DNA from: Xenopus tropicalis
Lineage: Eukaryota > Chordata > Amphibia > Anura > Pipidae
Direction: 5' to 3'
Length of the DNA: 64,000 nucleotides
NCBI RefSeq assembly: GCF_000004195.4
Contig: NC_030683.2
Span: 51,969,358-52,033,357 of the forward strand
The notes under the pieces: model-generated
The model's database searches: none
Seen by the model: the letters and a program-made list of their open reading frames with translations, nothing else
What the model was told of the DNA's origin: nothing
In this document: positions 36,703 to 46,900 of the stretch, one piece after another
Layout: every line of letters begins with the position of its first letter
Numbering within the stretch: the stretch's first letter is position 1
Program-made: the position numbers and the translations under genes

Positions 36703-36810
36703 TAGTGATGAGCAGGCACGGCTTTGTGGTGAAATTCTGTGTTTCACCATCAACATTTTTTTGTTGTGCAAAATTCTGCTGTGAAAATATGTGTGAGAAA
36801 AAAAAAACAC
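36703..36810. mobile_element. hAT-like MITE, left end
   Basis: TAGTGATGAGCAGGCACGGC followed by GTGAAATTCTGTGTTTCACC. No right end found. Confidence 0.45.
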
Positions 36811-37637
36811 ATCTTCCACACATACAGTAAAGGCCTAAAAATAATAGTTTGACAATGATAAAATTATGAGGAATGTATTTGTTTGTAGGGATTTAGAAGC
36901 CATTTCATGCTGACTGTTTACATTTAAACTGCCATATTACAAAGGTCGAGTATTTCTTGTCTAGCTTCAATTTATATACATTTATTATAGAATTTAAGGT
37001 CTATAGAAAAGAAAATTAAGTTAACAATAAACAGTAATTTGATGGCACAGAGAATTTGTGCTTAGAACACAAAGAAATAAATTAACTGTAGCACAATTTC
37101 TTCTTACATGTGCAAAATATCTTGAAAACATAAACAGGACTCTGAAGATGAAAAGCAGTAATGATTTGCTTTTAACAAATGAGATTCAGAGTAAGAATAT
37201 CAGCCCATGCCAGCCTCACTCAGTTAATTCTAAAGTAATCCATTGCATTCCAAGTTTCTCACAGACAACATTTTGGCTCATACACACTGAATTTTTACTT
37301 GGTCCTCTTTAAATAAGTAAAATGAAAGTAAAAAAGAAATAGTTAAATTTACTCTAATCAAATCTCCTTTTTCTGGGATATAGAATCACTGACTTGGCTT
37401 GTTCTTTCAAGCATGTCATAGATCACTATCAATATAAAATTACATTTATTTCTATGATAATGAAATATATTTTACAGGCTTACTGGTCAAAGTTGAAAAA
37501 AGAAAAAAATGAGGAGTTTATTTTTGTTGCAATAATCCTGTTGACTGATTTTGCATTAGATCAGTATGCTTTAAATCCTAAGATCCTTTAACTTACATAC
37601 ATACACACATATGCTGGTTATTAACATTATATATGTG
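36811..37637. other. Unique spacer
   Basis: AT-rich; ORFs at 37058-37312 and 37394-37591 have no recognisable domain and no clear splice context. Confidence 0.5.
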
Positions 37638-38190
37638 GCAAAAATTATATACTGAGGCAAAAATTTCATGGTAAAAAGTCATGGTCACATAAAAAAAAGT
37701 TGCATCAAAAAGTCACCCAGTTGGCAGGTTTCACACATTTTTTACCATTTTACAAATTTTTCTGCAAAGTGAAACGGAACGGAGAGAATCCTCCCCCAGT
37801 CTTTTTAAAATGGTTAAAAAGGTTTAAAAAGGTTAAAGACTACCTTTTGGAGCACTCGCCCAGCACCTGATCTGGGAACTGGCACTTATATTGTAGTGTC
37901 ACCCACTGTGACCTACAGCACTTATATTTGTCTATCTGTGTCTGTTAGTTACCCTCCCATATAGATTGTAAGCTCTACGGGGCAGGGACCTCCTTCCTCT
38001 TGTGTCCTCGACTCTTAACTTATTGCAGCTGTATTTATCTGTATTTATTGTTATACTTTGTATTTATCTATTATCTTATTAACACCCTGTTTGTATTAAT
38101 GTATTCTACTGTACAGCGCTGCCTACATAAGTAGCGCTTTATAAATAAAGATATACATACATACATACATACAGATGAGCTCATCACTAG
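37638..38190. mobile_element. hAT-like MITE interrupted by a LINE 3' end
   Basis: MITE body (about 37638-37788) with the GTCATGGTCACAT, GTTGCATCAAAAAGTC and TTTTTCTGCAAAGTGAAACG words stops just before its expected end. After the LINE fragment, the terminal words TGAGCTCATCACTA resume at about 38175-38188. The split point is about 15 bp from the element's terminus. Confidence 0.6.
37790..38173 (+). mobile_element. LINE 3' end with ATAC microsatellite tail
   Basis: Reads plus-strand from about 37790. It contains AGATTGTAAGCTCTACGGGG, CAGGGACCTCCTTCC and the hairpin-like TACAGCGCTGCCTACATAAG followed by AGTAGCGCTTTATAAATAAA. It then ends in (ATAC)n at 38153-38173. This 3' architecture is typical of vertebrate L2/CR1-like LINEs. 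There is no coding portion. Confidence 0.6.
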
Positions 38191-38202
38191 ACGAGAGAGG
38201 AA

Positions 38203-38450
38203 TAGTGATGAATGAATTTTTTTGCCAGGCATGGATTTGCAGTGAATCTCTGCAGTTTGCTATTGGCGAATTGTTTTGCGAAACAAATTTGTTGTGCATC
38301 AAATTGGGCGCAATCATGGCAAATTAGGCGTGTCACGTAAAAAAACCACTAGCGACAAAAAAAACGCGGGCGACAAAAAATTCACACAACAAATGCGTTT
38401 CAGGAATTGTTTGGCATTTCGCGAATTTTCTTGCCGTTTCACGAATATAT
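38203..38450. mobile_element. hAT-like MITE, left end and body
   Basis: Starts TAGTGATGAATGAA, then CCAGGCATGGATTTGCAG and TTTGCTATTGGCGAA, the words seen near the right end of other copies. This copy therefore lies in the opposite orientation. It fades into an AT dinucleotide run (38444-38458) where the other end should be. Confidence 0.55.
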
Positions 38451-38748
38451 ATATATATTTAAAAAGGTGCCTATGTATGTACACTCTTACATTCTGCAAG
38501 CTCTAAGAGTATATTTTCACATTTTATAAGATGTTTTGTTGTTAAAAGATTAAAGATGGCAAGGTCTATTCATGGTGTTCTAATAAGGCTCTGGCCGAAC
38601 TTTACCCACATAATCCTGTGTCTCTGTGTCTTTCAGCTCTTTATAACCTGGTAAGGTAACAAGGTAAAGGAATTAGTCTTGGTAGTCTTGTAGTCAAGTG
38701 TGTATTGATACACGGTAACAGTAATGTGAGTGCAATTTCATTATTGTT

Positions 38749-38908
38749 TGTTAATAATAATAAAAAAATACAAATACAAGAGTATTGTAGAAATGATACC
38801 TATATTGGCTAACAATAAAGGTATCATTTCTACAATACTCTTGTATTTGTGGTTTTTTTTTATTATTTTTGACCCTGGCTAACATGGTACTACAGTTTTT
38901 GTTTTGTA
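38749..38908. mobile_element. Short retro-insertion with inverted arms (about 160 bp)
   Basis: Arms at 38763-38801 and 38818-38860 are reverse complements, built on AATACAAATACAAGAGTATT and its complement, around TATTGGCTAACAATAAA. The right side continues with GACCCTGGCTAACATGGTAC. Flanking ATTATTGTT occurs at 38740-38748 and 38909-38917, a plausible 9-bp target duplication, although AT-rich. TATTGGCTAAC-type words recall Penelope-like retroelement 3' ends, from memory and unverified. Confidence 0.5.
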
Positions 38909-38917
38909 ATTATTGTT

Positions 38918-41900
38918 GGGTGTTAAAAGTATATTGATTGGTTTCTTAATTTTTAATATGCCAGTTTCTGATTTACATAAGGTTATTACAGGGAACAGCA
39001 GTGAAAGAGAAAGCAAGTTAATGTTAAGGCAAAACTAAGTGATCTGCATGTTAAATTAAACAGGGCTGAATATAAAGAGGCACCATTTATCAGACTTTTG
39101 TGGTTTTAGTTTTTTTGAAACCAGGACTAAACTCATTTTTATGAAGACCGGGAATGTCTAGCCATTTATTAAAATATCTGATTTGAAAAATCAGGAACAA
39201 AAAAAAATGCAGAAAAAACAAGAAAACTGCAACTTTTTCGTATTGTTGTACAAAAGCCAGCATCAAAAATCTTGCAAACCTCTAAAACCGCAAAGCAACC
39301 AAAGATCTTCCAGTTGTGAAAGGGTTATCTGCTATTGACTTCTACGTGATCTCATCAGGTTATAGATAGGGTATTTTTCCATTCGGATTTCCTGCAGTTT
39401 TGTTACATTTTAAATTGTGACAGAATTGTAGTTGTTTTTGTCGGTGACAAAATTGGGTTTCAAAAAACAATGTATGTATGTATAATTGGCTAGGATGAAG
39501 TCTTGTTTCAAGAAAAAAAAGCTGACATTGTTCCATTGCAAAAATAATCCCTATATTAGTTTTTAAATGAACCAGGAACTTTATTTTCGATTTTATGTAT
39601 TTACCAGTAGCAGCAATCAACCTACTGCAGTTTTTAGAATTTGGACTACTGTTTTTAGTGAATTAAATTATTATTATAATAATCAATTCAATGTGAATTT
39701 AATTACATTTCAGTATAATGTAGACAATGAACTGAAAGACTCTCATAAGCAAATTCTTAGGACTTATTTTTATCATTTTTTTCTACTTATCATTTTATTA
39801 AGGGTCTATCTGTACATCTCCTCAAGTTAGGCACTTAAGTCCCTACCAGGTTTCTGAACTTTGAACGACTCTAGATACCAAACATATGTTTGCATTTTAA
39901 AATTAAGAACTACAGTACAAAATATTATTCAATTAAAGCCCACAAACATAAATACAAACCTCATAGTCTAAAGAATATTTAAATGCAATTTAATGGGGAA
40001 CCTCCTCCTTCATAGAAATATTTGTGCTGAAAGGCTGATGGCTACCCATGGCAATTGTAATATGCACACTGATGGGTTTTATTCCTAACCATGAGCTATG
40101 CTGCTAAGCTACACTGATTACAAATCAGTCATGCAACAAATGTATTTAAGAGGCCATCATAGCTAAATCCTTTCAAAATAAAACTTTGAAATCTGTATTC
40201 TACAGGGATCAAAGCAATTTGTTCTGGTGTTTTTTACATGGTTGCACAGAAATTCTGCGGTTTGTCATTCACATTGCATGTCATTTGTAATCATCCCTGC
40301 TGCATGGGATATTTGACATTTTCCTTCTATTTAAGTGAGCTGGAGGAAGGGGTTGGACCTATTATATCTAACTTTGAGTTTTATTGGTCAAATATACTGT
40401 ATACACATTCTCTGGATTCAATATTATACATATTTAAATCTATATTTATCTTCAATGTATATACAACAGTATTTTGTGGTATTCCTTAAGCTTTGCTTAT
40501 CTATAACAGTCCAAGCCCACTGCTATAGCTCAAACAATTGTCTATCACTTAAATCCTACTCACTATATCTCAGGTAAGTACCCATCAGGCAGAACAAGCA
40601 GTTACATGGAACCTTGACACAAAGGCAGGCCTCTAGGGAATAAGAATCATAGACTGTTCTGAACTGGGTCTAAAAGTTTTATTTAACAGATAAGTTGCTC
40701 AGCAGTGCCTTAACTAGTTGATATAATTATGCAGTCCTTAATAGCATCTCTACGGCTGTAGTGGCTTTCTAATTAGTCTGCATAATTGTTCACAGAATGT
40801 GGCTGTCTTTAAGTTATATATGGAGAAGTGTAATTCCTACCCTCTTCCATAAAGATCCTTTCTTCAAGACATGAGCATGTTAACATTCTTATGATAATGA
40901 TCCTAATGATAGTGTTCTTACTCTCACTATTAACTAATCAGTACTATATGGAGGGCCTGAAACGATACCAAGGAAGATATCGGCTCCTTGAAGCCATTTT
41001 AGATTACATGTCTATAACTCAAGAGGGCGGTACCTTCAAAGTCCTGTAGGTAGATGTTACTATTATATATAATATAATATTTCTGCTCTTACAGTTACTT
41101 GTCTCAATGGATGGGCATTGCAATTAATAACTAATTATTGGAAGTGAGCAACAATCTTCTCCATAAATATAAGTCTATAACAGTATACTAATCCTTACAT
41201 TTAGAATGTGTCTAGTTTCTCCGTCCTGCAAGACTATCTTATTTAGTAATTAAGAATGTGGTTGTCATTAAAAGCTTACTTTCACTTTAAGTAGACTTTA
41301 AACAAGAAGAGAGAATTATGATTTTACAGAACACTGCATGAAAGTAAAATTTAATTAACATGAGCAGTATCAAAATCCATTTAAGCGCCAACAGTGAAAT
41401 GTTTTATGGACAGCCTAGCTAGTAAATTATTGATTGGCTAATCAAATTCTCATCGTACTCAATTACTGCATAACTGATTAATTGCCATCCCTTCAATAAC
41501 ATATATACTCTAACTGCATTGTTAAGTCAAATAAACTCCTACCATATCAATCATAATCCGAGAGGCATTTAGAGTTTCTTAAAAATGATGGCATAGTTTT
41601 ATACATGTACAAAGAAATCACCAAGACCATTTTTCAGTAGGCCATTTGTATATTATTATCTAAGCCTACATTAATCCTTCACACTAAATTTCTATTGGAT
41701 GTAATATTAGAGTAGAAAGTGTTACATTTTCTACATGTGCTGTTTTAAAAAGTCTTCCATCAGAACAATTCAATCAGCTCTCCAGATGGTACAGTTGTTA
41801 CAAAAGTACAGAATGATTAATTAGTTGAATATTGTGCCTCTTAAATTTACTTTTTCAGCCTTAAAAATATTCTGTCGGTGATATATGTTTCTGAAAACTC

Positions 41901-42197
41901 TTGCCCTTGAATATATTTTTTTCATATTAGACATGCACACACAGTATTAAAAATGTATCGCAGCAACTAAATTATTCAGGTACTGTACTTTGTTACTGTA
42001 ATTTAAGTCAATACTTCAGCTAAAGTACCAGTAACACCAGCAAATCAAAGAGTTTTAGGCAAATTTTAATATTACTCTTTGTAACTCTGAACTTTAAAAA
42101 GTGCATAAAGTTATATGACTGCAGGTAAAATATCTTCTAAGACTTTAAGGTGCTTTTTTGCAAGTATTCAATGATTCTCTTTATTAAAAATTAAGTA
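38918..42197. other. Long unique stretch
   Basis: About 3.3 kb with almost no repeat. Only a weak Harbinger-like segment (about 39085-39350, TTTATCAGACTTTTG... with CCGGGAATGTCTAGCC) stands out. ORFs at 39567-39830 and 40238-40577 are AT-rich and lack motifs. No exon supported. Confidence 0.5.
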
Positions 42198-42420
42198 GTG
42201 ATGAGCAAATCTGAAAAAAATGCGAAACTCATTGAAGTGAATCAGTGGCTTTTTTTGACGCACAATTTTTTTTATGCAAGCGCTTATGTGTGTCTATTTT
42301 TCTTACTCCAAATGCATTAAAGTCAATGGGTGCTTTTTGGGGTGGAAACTTTTTTTTTTTTCTACGACATTTTGTTTTGGTGACTTTTCTGTCTTGCCGA
42401 CATTTTTATGAGGTTAGCCC
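42198..42420. mobile_element. hAT-like MITE, left end
   Basis: TAGTGATGAGCAAATCTG, then GCGAAACTCATTGAAG and CTTACTCCAAATGCATTAAA, a word repeated in the 45.8-kb and 55-kb copies. No right end was found before unique sequence resumes. Confidence 0.55.
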
Positions 42421-43353
42421 ACCCTTTTTCTGCTGACAACCTCAACTCATTTGGGAACACATTCCACTAGATTTTGGAACTGGTAAAATTTGCTCCAATT
42501 CAGCCACAAGAGTGAGTTTGGGCAATAATGTTTCAAGTAAGGCCTGGTTGAAGTTTTAGCTCTGTGCAGACCAGTCAAGTTCCTCATCTCAGTAAACCTA
42601 TTCTGTAATGACCTTGCATTTTGCATGGGTGCATTATTGTGCTGCATTGGAAAGAGACTTTCAAAAAACTGTTGCCAGACAGTACTGCACACATCTGTTA
42701 CAAGATGCTTGTTTTGTTTATATGATCAGTGAATATGAGCCAAATTATTTGTATAATGTATTATGATACAAATATATAGAACATTCTGAGGCATATTTAC
42801 TAATTTTCGAGGTTGGGGATAAAATGCACCCACCAAAAAATAAATAAATGCTAGCTTGTTTAAGAAAAAAAGCAACAGAATATTCCCATGTGCATTTTTT
42901 TTCACATCATTCTATTGATTTTCAATGAGGCTTAACAACTCAAATGTTTTAAAGAACTGGGAAAATAAATAAATAAAGTTGCTACATACAATACCCACTT
43001 ACTCCTATTGAACTTTTTCTGCCAACTTTTTATATTTTTTTCTTTCCCTTTTTTTACTGCATTCTTTTCTTGATTTGTGAAAAAAACACAAATTAATTTG
43101 TGTCAGTCCTCCCACTCTCTGATTTTGTCCACCACCTTCCATGGACGAAGTAGTATCTTTCTAGGTTTAATATGTGTTGCTACATATAATGTTAGCACAA
43201 AAAACCTTATGGCTGCCTGTAAACTAGCATGTTGAAAAAGTTGTCTTGTATCTATGGATTTAAATAAATGACATTACTAATATCCAGCATTTTAGTAAGA
43301 GATATAAAAAGATGTTTTGCAAATGAAAAAATATGGCATTGTAATGGTCTCCA
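42421..43353. other. Spacer with weak Harbinger-like fragment
   Basis: From about 42789 GAGGCATATTTACTAATTTT resembles a decayed GGGGCATATTTACTAA end, with no matching right end. The rest is unique. Confidence 0.4.
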
Positions 43354-43480
43354 TTAGTGATGGGCACATTTTTTGCCAGGCATGGATTCACTGCAAAATT
43401 CTGCATTTTCCATTGGAAGATTTTTTAGTAAAACTGCTGCAAAAATTTGGTGCGACAAAAATTCACAGGGCAAGAAAAAT
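43354..43480. mobile_element. hAT-like MITE, left end
   Basis: TAGTGATGGGCACATTTTTT and CCAGGCATGGATTCACTGC, then CCATTGGAAGATTTTTTAG. It is interrupted or replaced by the next MITE. Confidence 0.5.
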
Positions 43481-43499
43481 GAAATCAAACCAACTGAAA

Positions 43500-43653
43500 C
43501 ATCAAGCCTGCCTAATCAGCATTTAGCCAATTTTTGTCCAGATATTGGTTGGAGAGGCCTGTTGGAGTGCACCATACACAGGCAGATAAGCTGTCAAATC
43601 AGTCTGAAGTACCTGAATCAGCAGCTTAAATCTGCCAGTGCATGACCACCTTA
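43500..43653. mobile_element. MITE with long internal hairpin, CCACCTTAA end
   Basis: GGCAGATAAGCTGTCAAATC and GAATCAGCAGCTTAAATCTGCC face each other as an imperfect hairpin. The right end is GCATGACCACCTTAA. A related right end is seen near 24515. The left end is diverged. Confidence 0.5.
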
Positions 43654-43660
43654 AGGGTAA

Positions 43661-43998
43661 GGGCTCTGGCACACGGGGGAGATTAGTCGCCCACGATTAA
43701 CTCCCTGTTCGCGGGCGACTAATCTCCCTGAGTTGCCTACCCCTGCCATCCCACCGGCGAACATGTAAGTCGCCGGCGGGATGGCAGACGCGGCGGCGCG
43801 ATTTCGCGCAAATCGCCGAAAAAGACTCGCGAGTCTTTTTCGGCGATTTCCGGAAATCGCCCCGCCGCGTCTGCCATTCCGCCGGCGACTTACATGTTCG
43901 CCGGTGGGATGGCAGGGGTAGGCAACTCGGGGAGATTAGTCGCCCGCGAACAGGGAGTTTTATCGCGGGCGACTAATCTCCCCCGTGTGCCAGAGCCC
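43661..43998. mobile_element. Harbinger-like palindromic MITE, GC-rich (338 bp)
   Basis: GGGCTCTGGCACACGGGGGA at the left and CCCCCGTGTGCCAGAGCCC at the right are perfect terminal inverted repeats flanked by TAA on both sides (43658-43660 and 43999-44001). The arms are near-perfect over almost the whole element. They contain GATTAGTCGCCC and CATGTAAGTCGCCGGCGGGA, and the centre GAAAAAGACTCGCGAGTCTTTTTC is itself a palindrome. The unmatched segment between the CCTGTTCGCGGGC and matching blocks is small. It is strikingly GC-rich in an AT-rich region. Confidence 0.88.
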
Positions 43999-44001
43999 TA
44001 A

Positions 44002-44344
44002 ATTCATGTCAGTAAAATCATGAGATTAAAAGCAACAATAAGCCGTTACGTGCATAAGCAAAGTGACCGTGATTGAGAGAAAGAGAAATTAAATGATAAT
44101 ATTATGAGATTATTTTAGGTAGGAGAAAAGTAGAGCAACTATTGAAACTATTACCTTGTTGTATCTGTAGTAATAAGTCAAATCAATTGGACTTTCTGTG
44201 TTTTTCCTGAAGACGTTTCACCAGTCATCCAAACGGCTTTTTCAATTCAGGTTCAGAATATTTGGCCTATACTGTGTGTTGTTTTACACTAACAAGTATG
44301 GTATAATTAGGCATAACAAAACAGTTTCAGCGTGAATTAGGGTA
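44002..44344. other. Spacer with possible retroelement 3' fragment
   Basis: At about 44185-44250, CAATTGGACTTTCTGTG and CTGAAGACGTTTCACCAGTC resemble the sense-strand words of the 44465 insertion (GGACTTG and TGAAGACGTTT). It is probably an older member of the same retroelement tail. Confidence 0.4.
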
Positions 44345-44670
44345 CTAAGGGTGATGACACAGGGAGCTGTGTTGTTCACAGAATGAATGTAAATCTCCCC
44401 TGGTAAAACACATCAATGGTGTAACTGTGCAAAGTTTCCTTCCTAGACAACTTTGCATGATTACCTAGTATAAATAAATTTGAAGCAACTGGACTTGTTT
44501 AGTAATCATTGAAGACGTTTATGATTACTAAACAAGTCCAGTTGCTTCAAATTTATTTATACTAGATATACCATGACCTGGATGAATGAAAATCTTCATA
44601 GACATTTGCATGATTACATGACTGATGTGTTTTACCAGCTTGAATTTCCCAAAAGAGATTTTGGCCCACA
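44345..44670. mobile_element. MITE hosting a retro-insertion
   Basis: GGTGATGACACAGGGAG at the left and GTAAAACACATCAATGG facing ACTGATGTGTTTTACCAGC indicate an inverted-repeat element. It is split by the 140-bp insertion at 44465-44604. The outer right end is not well preserved. Confidence 0.5.
44465..44604. mobile_element. 140-bp retro-insertion with perfect 45-bp inverted arms and 13-bp target duplication
   Basis: The arm at 44465-44509 and the arm at 44521-44565 are exact reverse complements (45 bp) around an 11-base spacer TGAAGACGTTT. They are followed by a 39-bp tail containing ACCATGACCTGGATGAATG. The insertion is flanked by TTTGCATGATTAC at 44452-44464 and 44605-44617, a perfect 13-bp target-site duplication. 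A duplication of this length with an inverted 3' segment points to target-primed reverse transcription rather than DNA transposition. The parent family is not certain; I suspect a Penelope-like element. Confidence 0.72.
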
Positions 44671-45714
44671 GAAGGTGATTTCTTGTAATTGACAAAGCAA
44701 ACCCTGTGCACAGAATTATGATAAAGGGTCAGCAACCATTTATTTTTTACTTAACGTACTTTACTTAATATTGTGCGTGTTTTGTTTTTTTCAACTTTTG
44801 CCCACTCTGTATTTGTTAAGATTTTAATGATATAATCAAAATAAGCAACTGGAAATTAATATTGCAAAATCTAACCTCTCAAGCAGTCTGTTGTCTGGTG
44901 TCAGAGAGTCTATTGTCTGTTTTAGAGACAAGTACATTCACTTACACATAATACGAATATGTGTTATAGATAAACTTCACCTTTATCATGCAGTACATGT
45001 ATGATGCATACAGTGCAACCATCTTACATGTATTATGATTTTGTTGGAAGTGAAATTGCTGATTTTATTTTTATAAAAGCTTCATAAATTGCACTCTAGC
45101 TAAAGTATCAGAAGTAATGAAATCAGCTGATAGAAAGATGAGTATCCTATCTGAGAAGCAACATTTTGAAACATATTCATATTCTAACTCATAAAACCCA
45201 ATGTGATGTTAAGACTTTGTGCCACATGAATCAAGTTAATTTTCTAACTCAGTATGCAAAGATGTGATTCCAACGCTTGACAATAAGATACTTTAAAAGA
45301 AATCTGATTCATGCAGCAACAGACCAGAATGGACTTGGCTTTTATCAGAAGGAAACAGACATGCCTGGCTCTATTTTCCCTCTCTGTATATATTAACCTT
45401 TTTACTTCCTTGGCACAGAAGTTTCTATCTTGATATACTTCTTTCAGACAGAATGTCAGGTATAACTATGCTCTCTTGTTAGCTTACACTGTGACAACCC
45501 AAATATGTTGAAACATGAAACCATGCTATGCTTCATTGTCACTGAAATCTAAAAGGCCAACGGTACAATTAATCAATGTGTTGACAAGTACTTGGATTGA
45601 CAGTCACTTTCAAAAAAGTACTATATTATCACTATCTGGAAGATCAATTACAATAAATGGTGAAATTTAATTTACGTTGTTAAGACATACACTCAGGTGC
45701 AATGAGAGTAGCAG
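44671..45714. other. Unique spacer
   Basis: AT-rich, no element or exon recognised. Confidence 0.5.
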
Positions 45715-45950
45715 TAATTCTGCAGATGATGAATTCCATATTTCATCATCTGCAAATTTTTTTGTGAAACTGTGGCAAAAATTTGCAGCAAAAAAAATTT
45801 CAGAGACAAAAATGTTGCAGAGACAAAGAAAAAAATGCCCATTGACTTTAATGCATTTGGAGTAAGAAAAAAAGTTGCGCATAAAAATGTCACCCCGTAA
45901 AACTTTGTTGCGCGCAAAAAATGTCACACGTAAAAATATGCAGTTGTTGG
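45715..45950. mobile_element. hAT-like MITE fragment
   Basis: Contains TTTGTGAAACTGTGGCAAAA, TTTGACTTTAATGCATTTGG-like sequence (45840-45863) and GCGCGCAAAAAATGTCAC, words of the 42.2-kb and 55-kb copies in the opposite orientation. A short local hairpin (GCAGATGATGAATTCC facing TTTCATCATCTGC) lies at about 45721-45755. Neither terminus is intact. Confidence 0.5.
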
Positions 45951-46139
45951 GGCTTATTAGTGTACAAGGTATTCTTTTAACACTAGAATTACTGACTTTT
46001 TTATTTTTTGGTGCAAGGCCCGAGGTGTTATTCACCCCTGCTGAGATTTTCACAGGTCTTCAGCTTGATTCTCCTCAATCTTTTGTTGTGCAAATCACCC
46101 ATTACCTGTGAGGCCTGGCACATTTGCATTTGTTTACTC

Positions 46140-46900
46140 AGAGTAGCTCAGATCCAAGGCACATCCAAACCTTCAGAAATGTGAAAACAGAATGAAAAGT
46201 TGCTACTACAATGACATGAATACAACGAAAACTTGCTAACACTTCAGTCTCCAATGTATGTTTGCACACAAATGTCATAAGCTGAGTGAAGTTATGGTCC
46301 ATGGTTTTTGACATGTTCGTACACATACAGAATAAAATGATGTCATTTCATTTTCATTGGCCATCAATGAATTATAACACCAAAAGTGAGTTTTGTTTTT
46401 GTGTGATCTCTCCAGCTTTGCATGTTCTCTCCTCTGCTTGTAAAAATAGGAAAAAAAAATTCTGTCCCTCAGTTCCAGGTTCATCTCTTCATCCTTCTGC
46501 CTTTTGTCTCAGTGGTTACTCTCCCACACAGTCTGTCTGTGTGTGTGTTTCAAAGTCTGTTTGCAGCATTTGCAGACCCAATGACCATCGTTCCTGCATT
46601 CAGCAATGGAGTTCCTTGACTCTCAGCACAGTTCTTGGTGAAGCGTGTCCAGATGTCAGAAATCGCAGCAAATCTGTCTTTATTAGTCCCACAAGTGGAA
46701 ATCTGCATTGTCATTGCAGAAAAGTGGACAGTGCAAGACAAAAACAGCATAGGAAAGGTTTGGCTCATTATTTTAAGAATTGGGTTACCACACATTTGGA
46801 GGTTATTACCTTGAAGGTGACCTCAATAACTAGCACCCAGGTAATAAAAAAAAAATTCCTTGCAAAACATTACATTAAATCCTTAACAGACAAATTATGG
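46140..46900 (-). pseudogene. Decayed piggyBac-type transposase remnant
   Basis: On the minus strand, at about 46790-46560, the open frame reads GNPILKIMSQT, then a degenerate stretch, then NKDRFAAISDIWTRFTKNC. This order matches the N-terminal core of piggyBac-family transposases: a GNP..K..MS(R/K)xRF block followed by (D/K)KFAAIRDIWxxF. The expected catalytic DDE region that follows is degraded (the frame continues VIGSANAAN where a VDEQL-like block would fall). Further minus-strand pieces (46484-46275, 46326-46138) may be the C-terminal part in shifted frames. The 208-residue plus-strand ORF here is a shadow. No flanking TTAA-bounded ends were found. It is unrelated in position to the piggyBac-type element at 57-62 kb. 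Confidence 0.5.
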
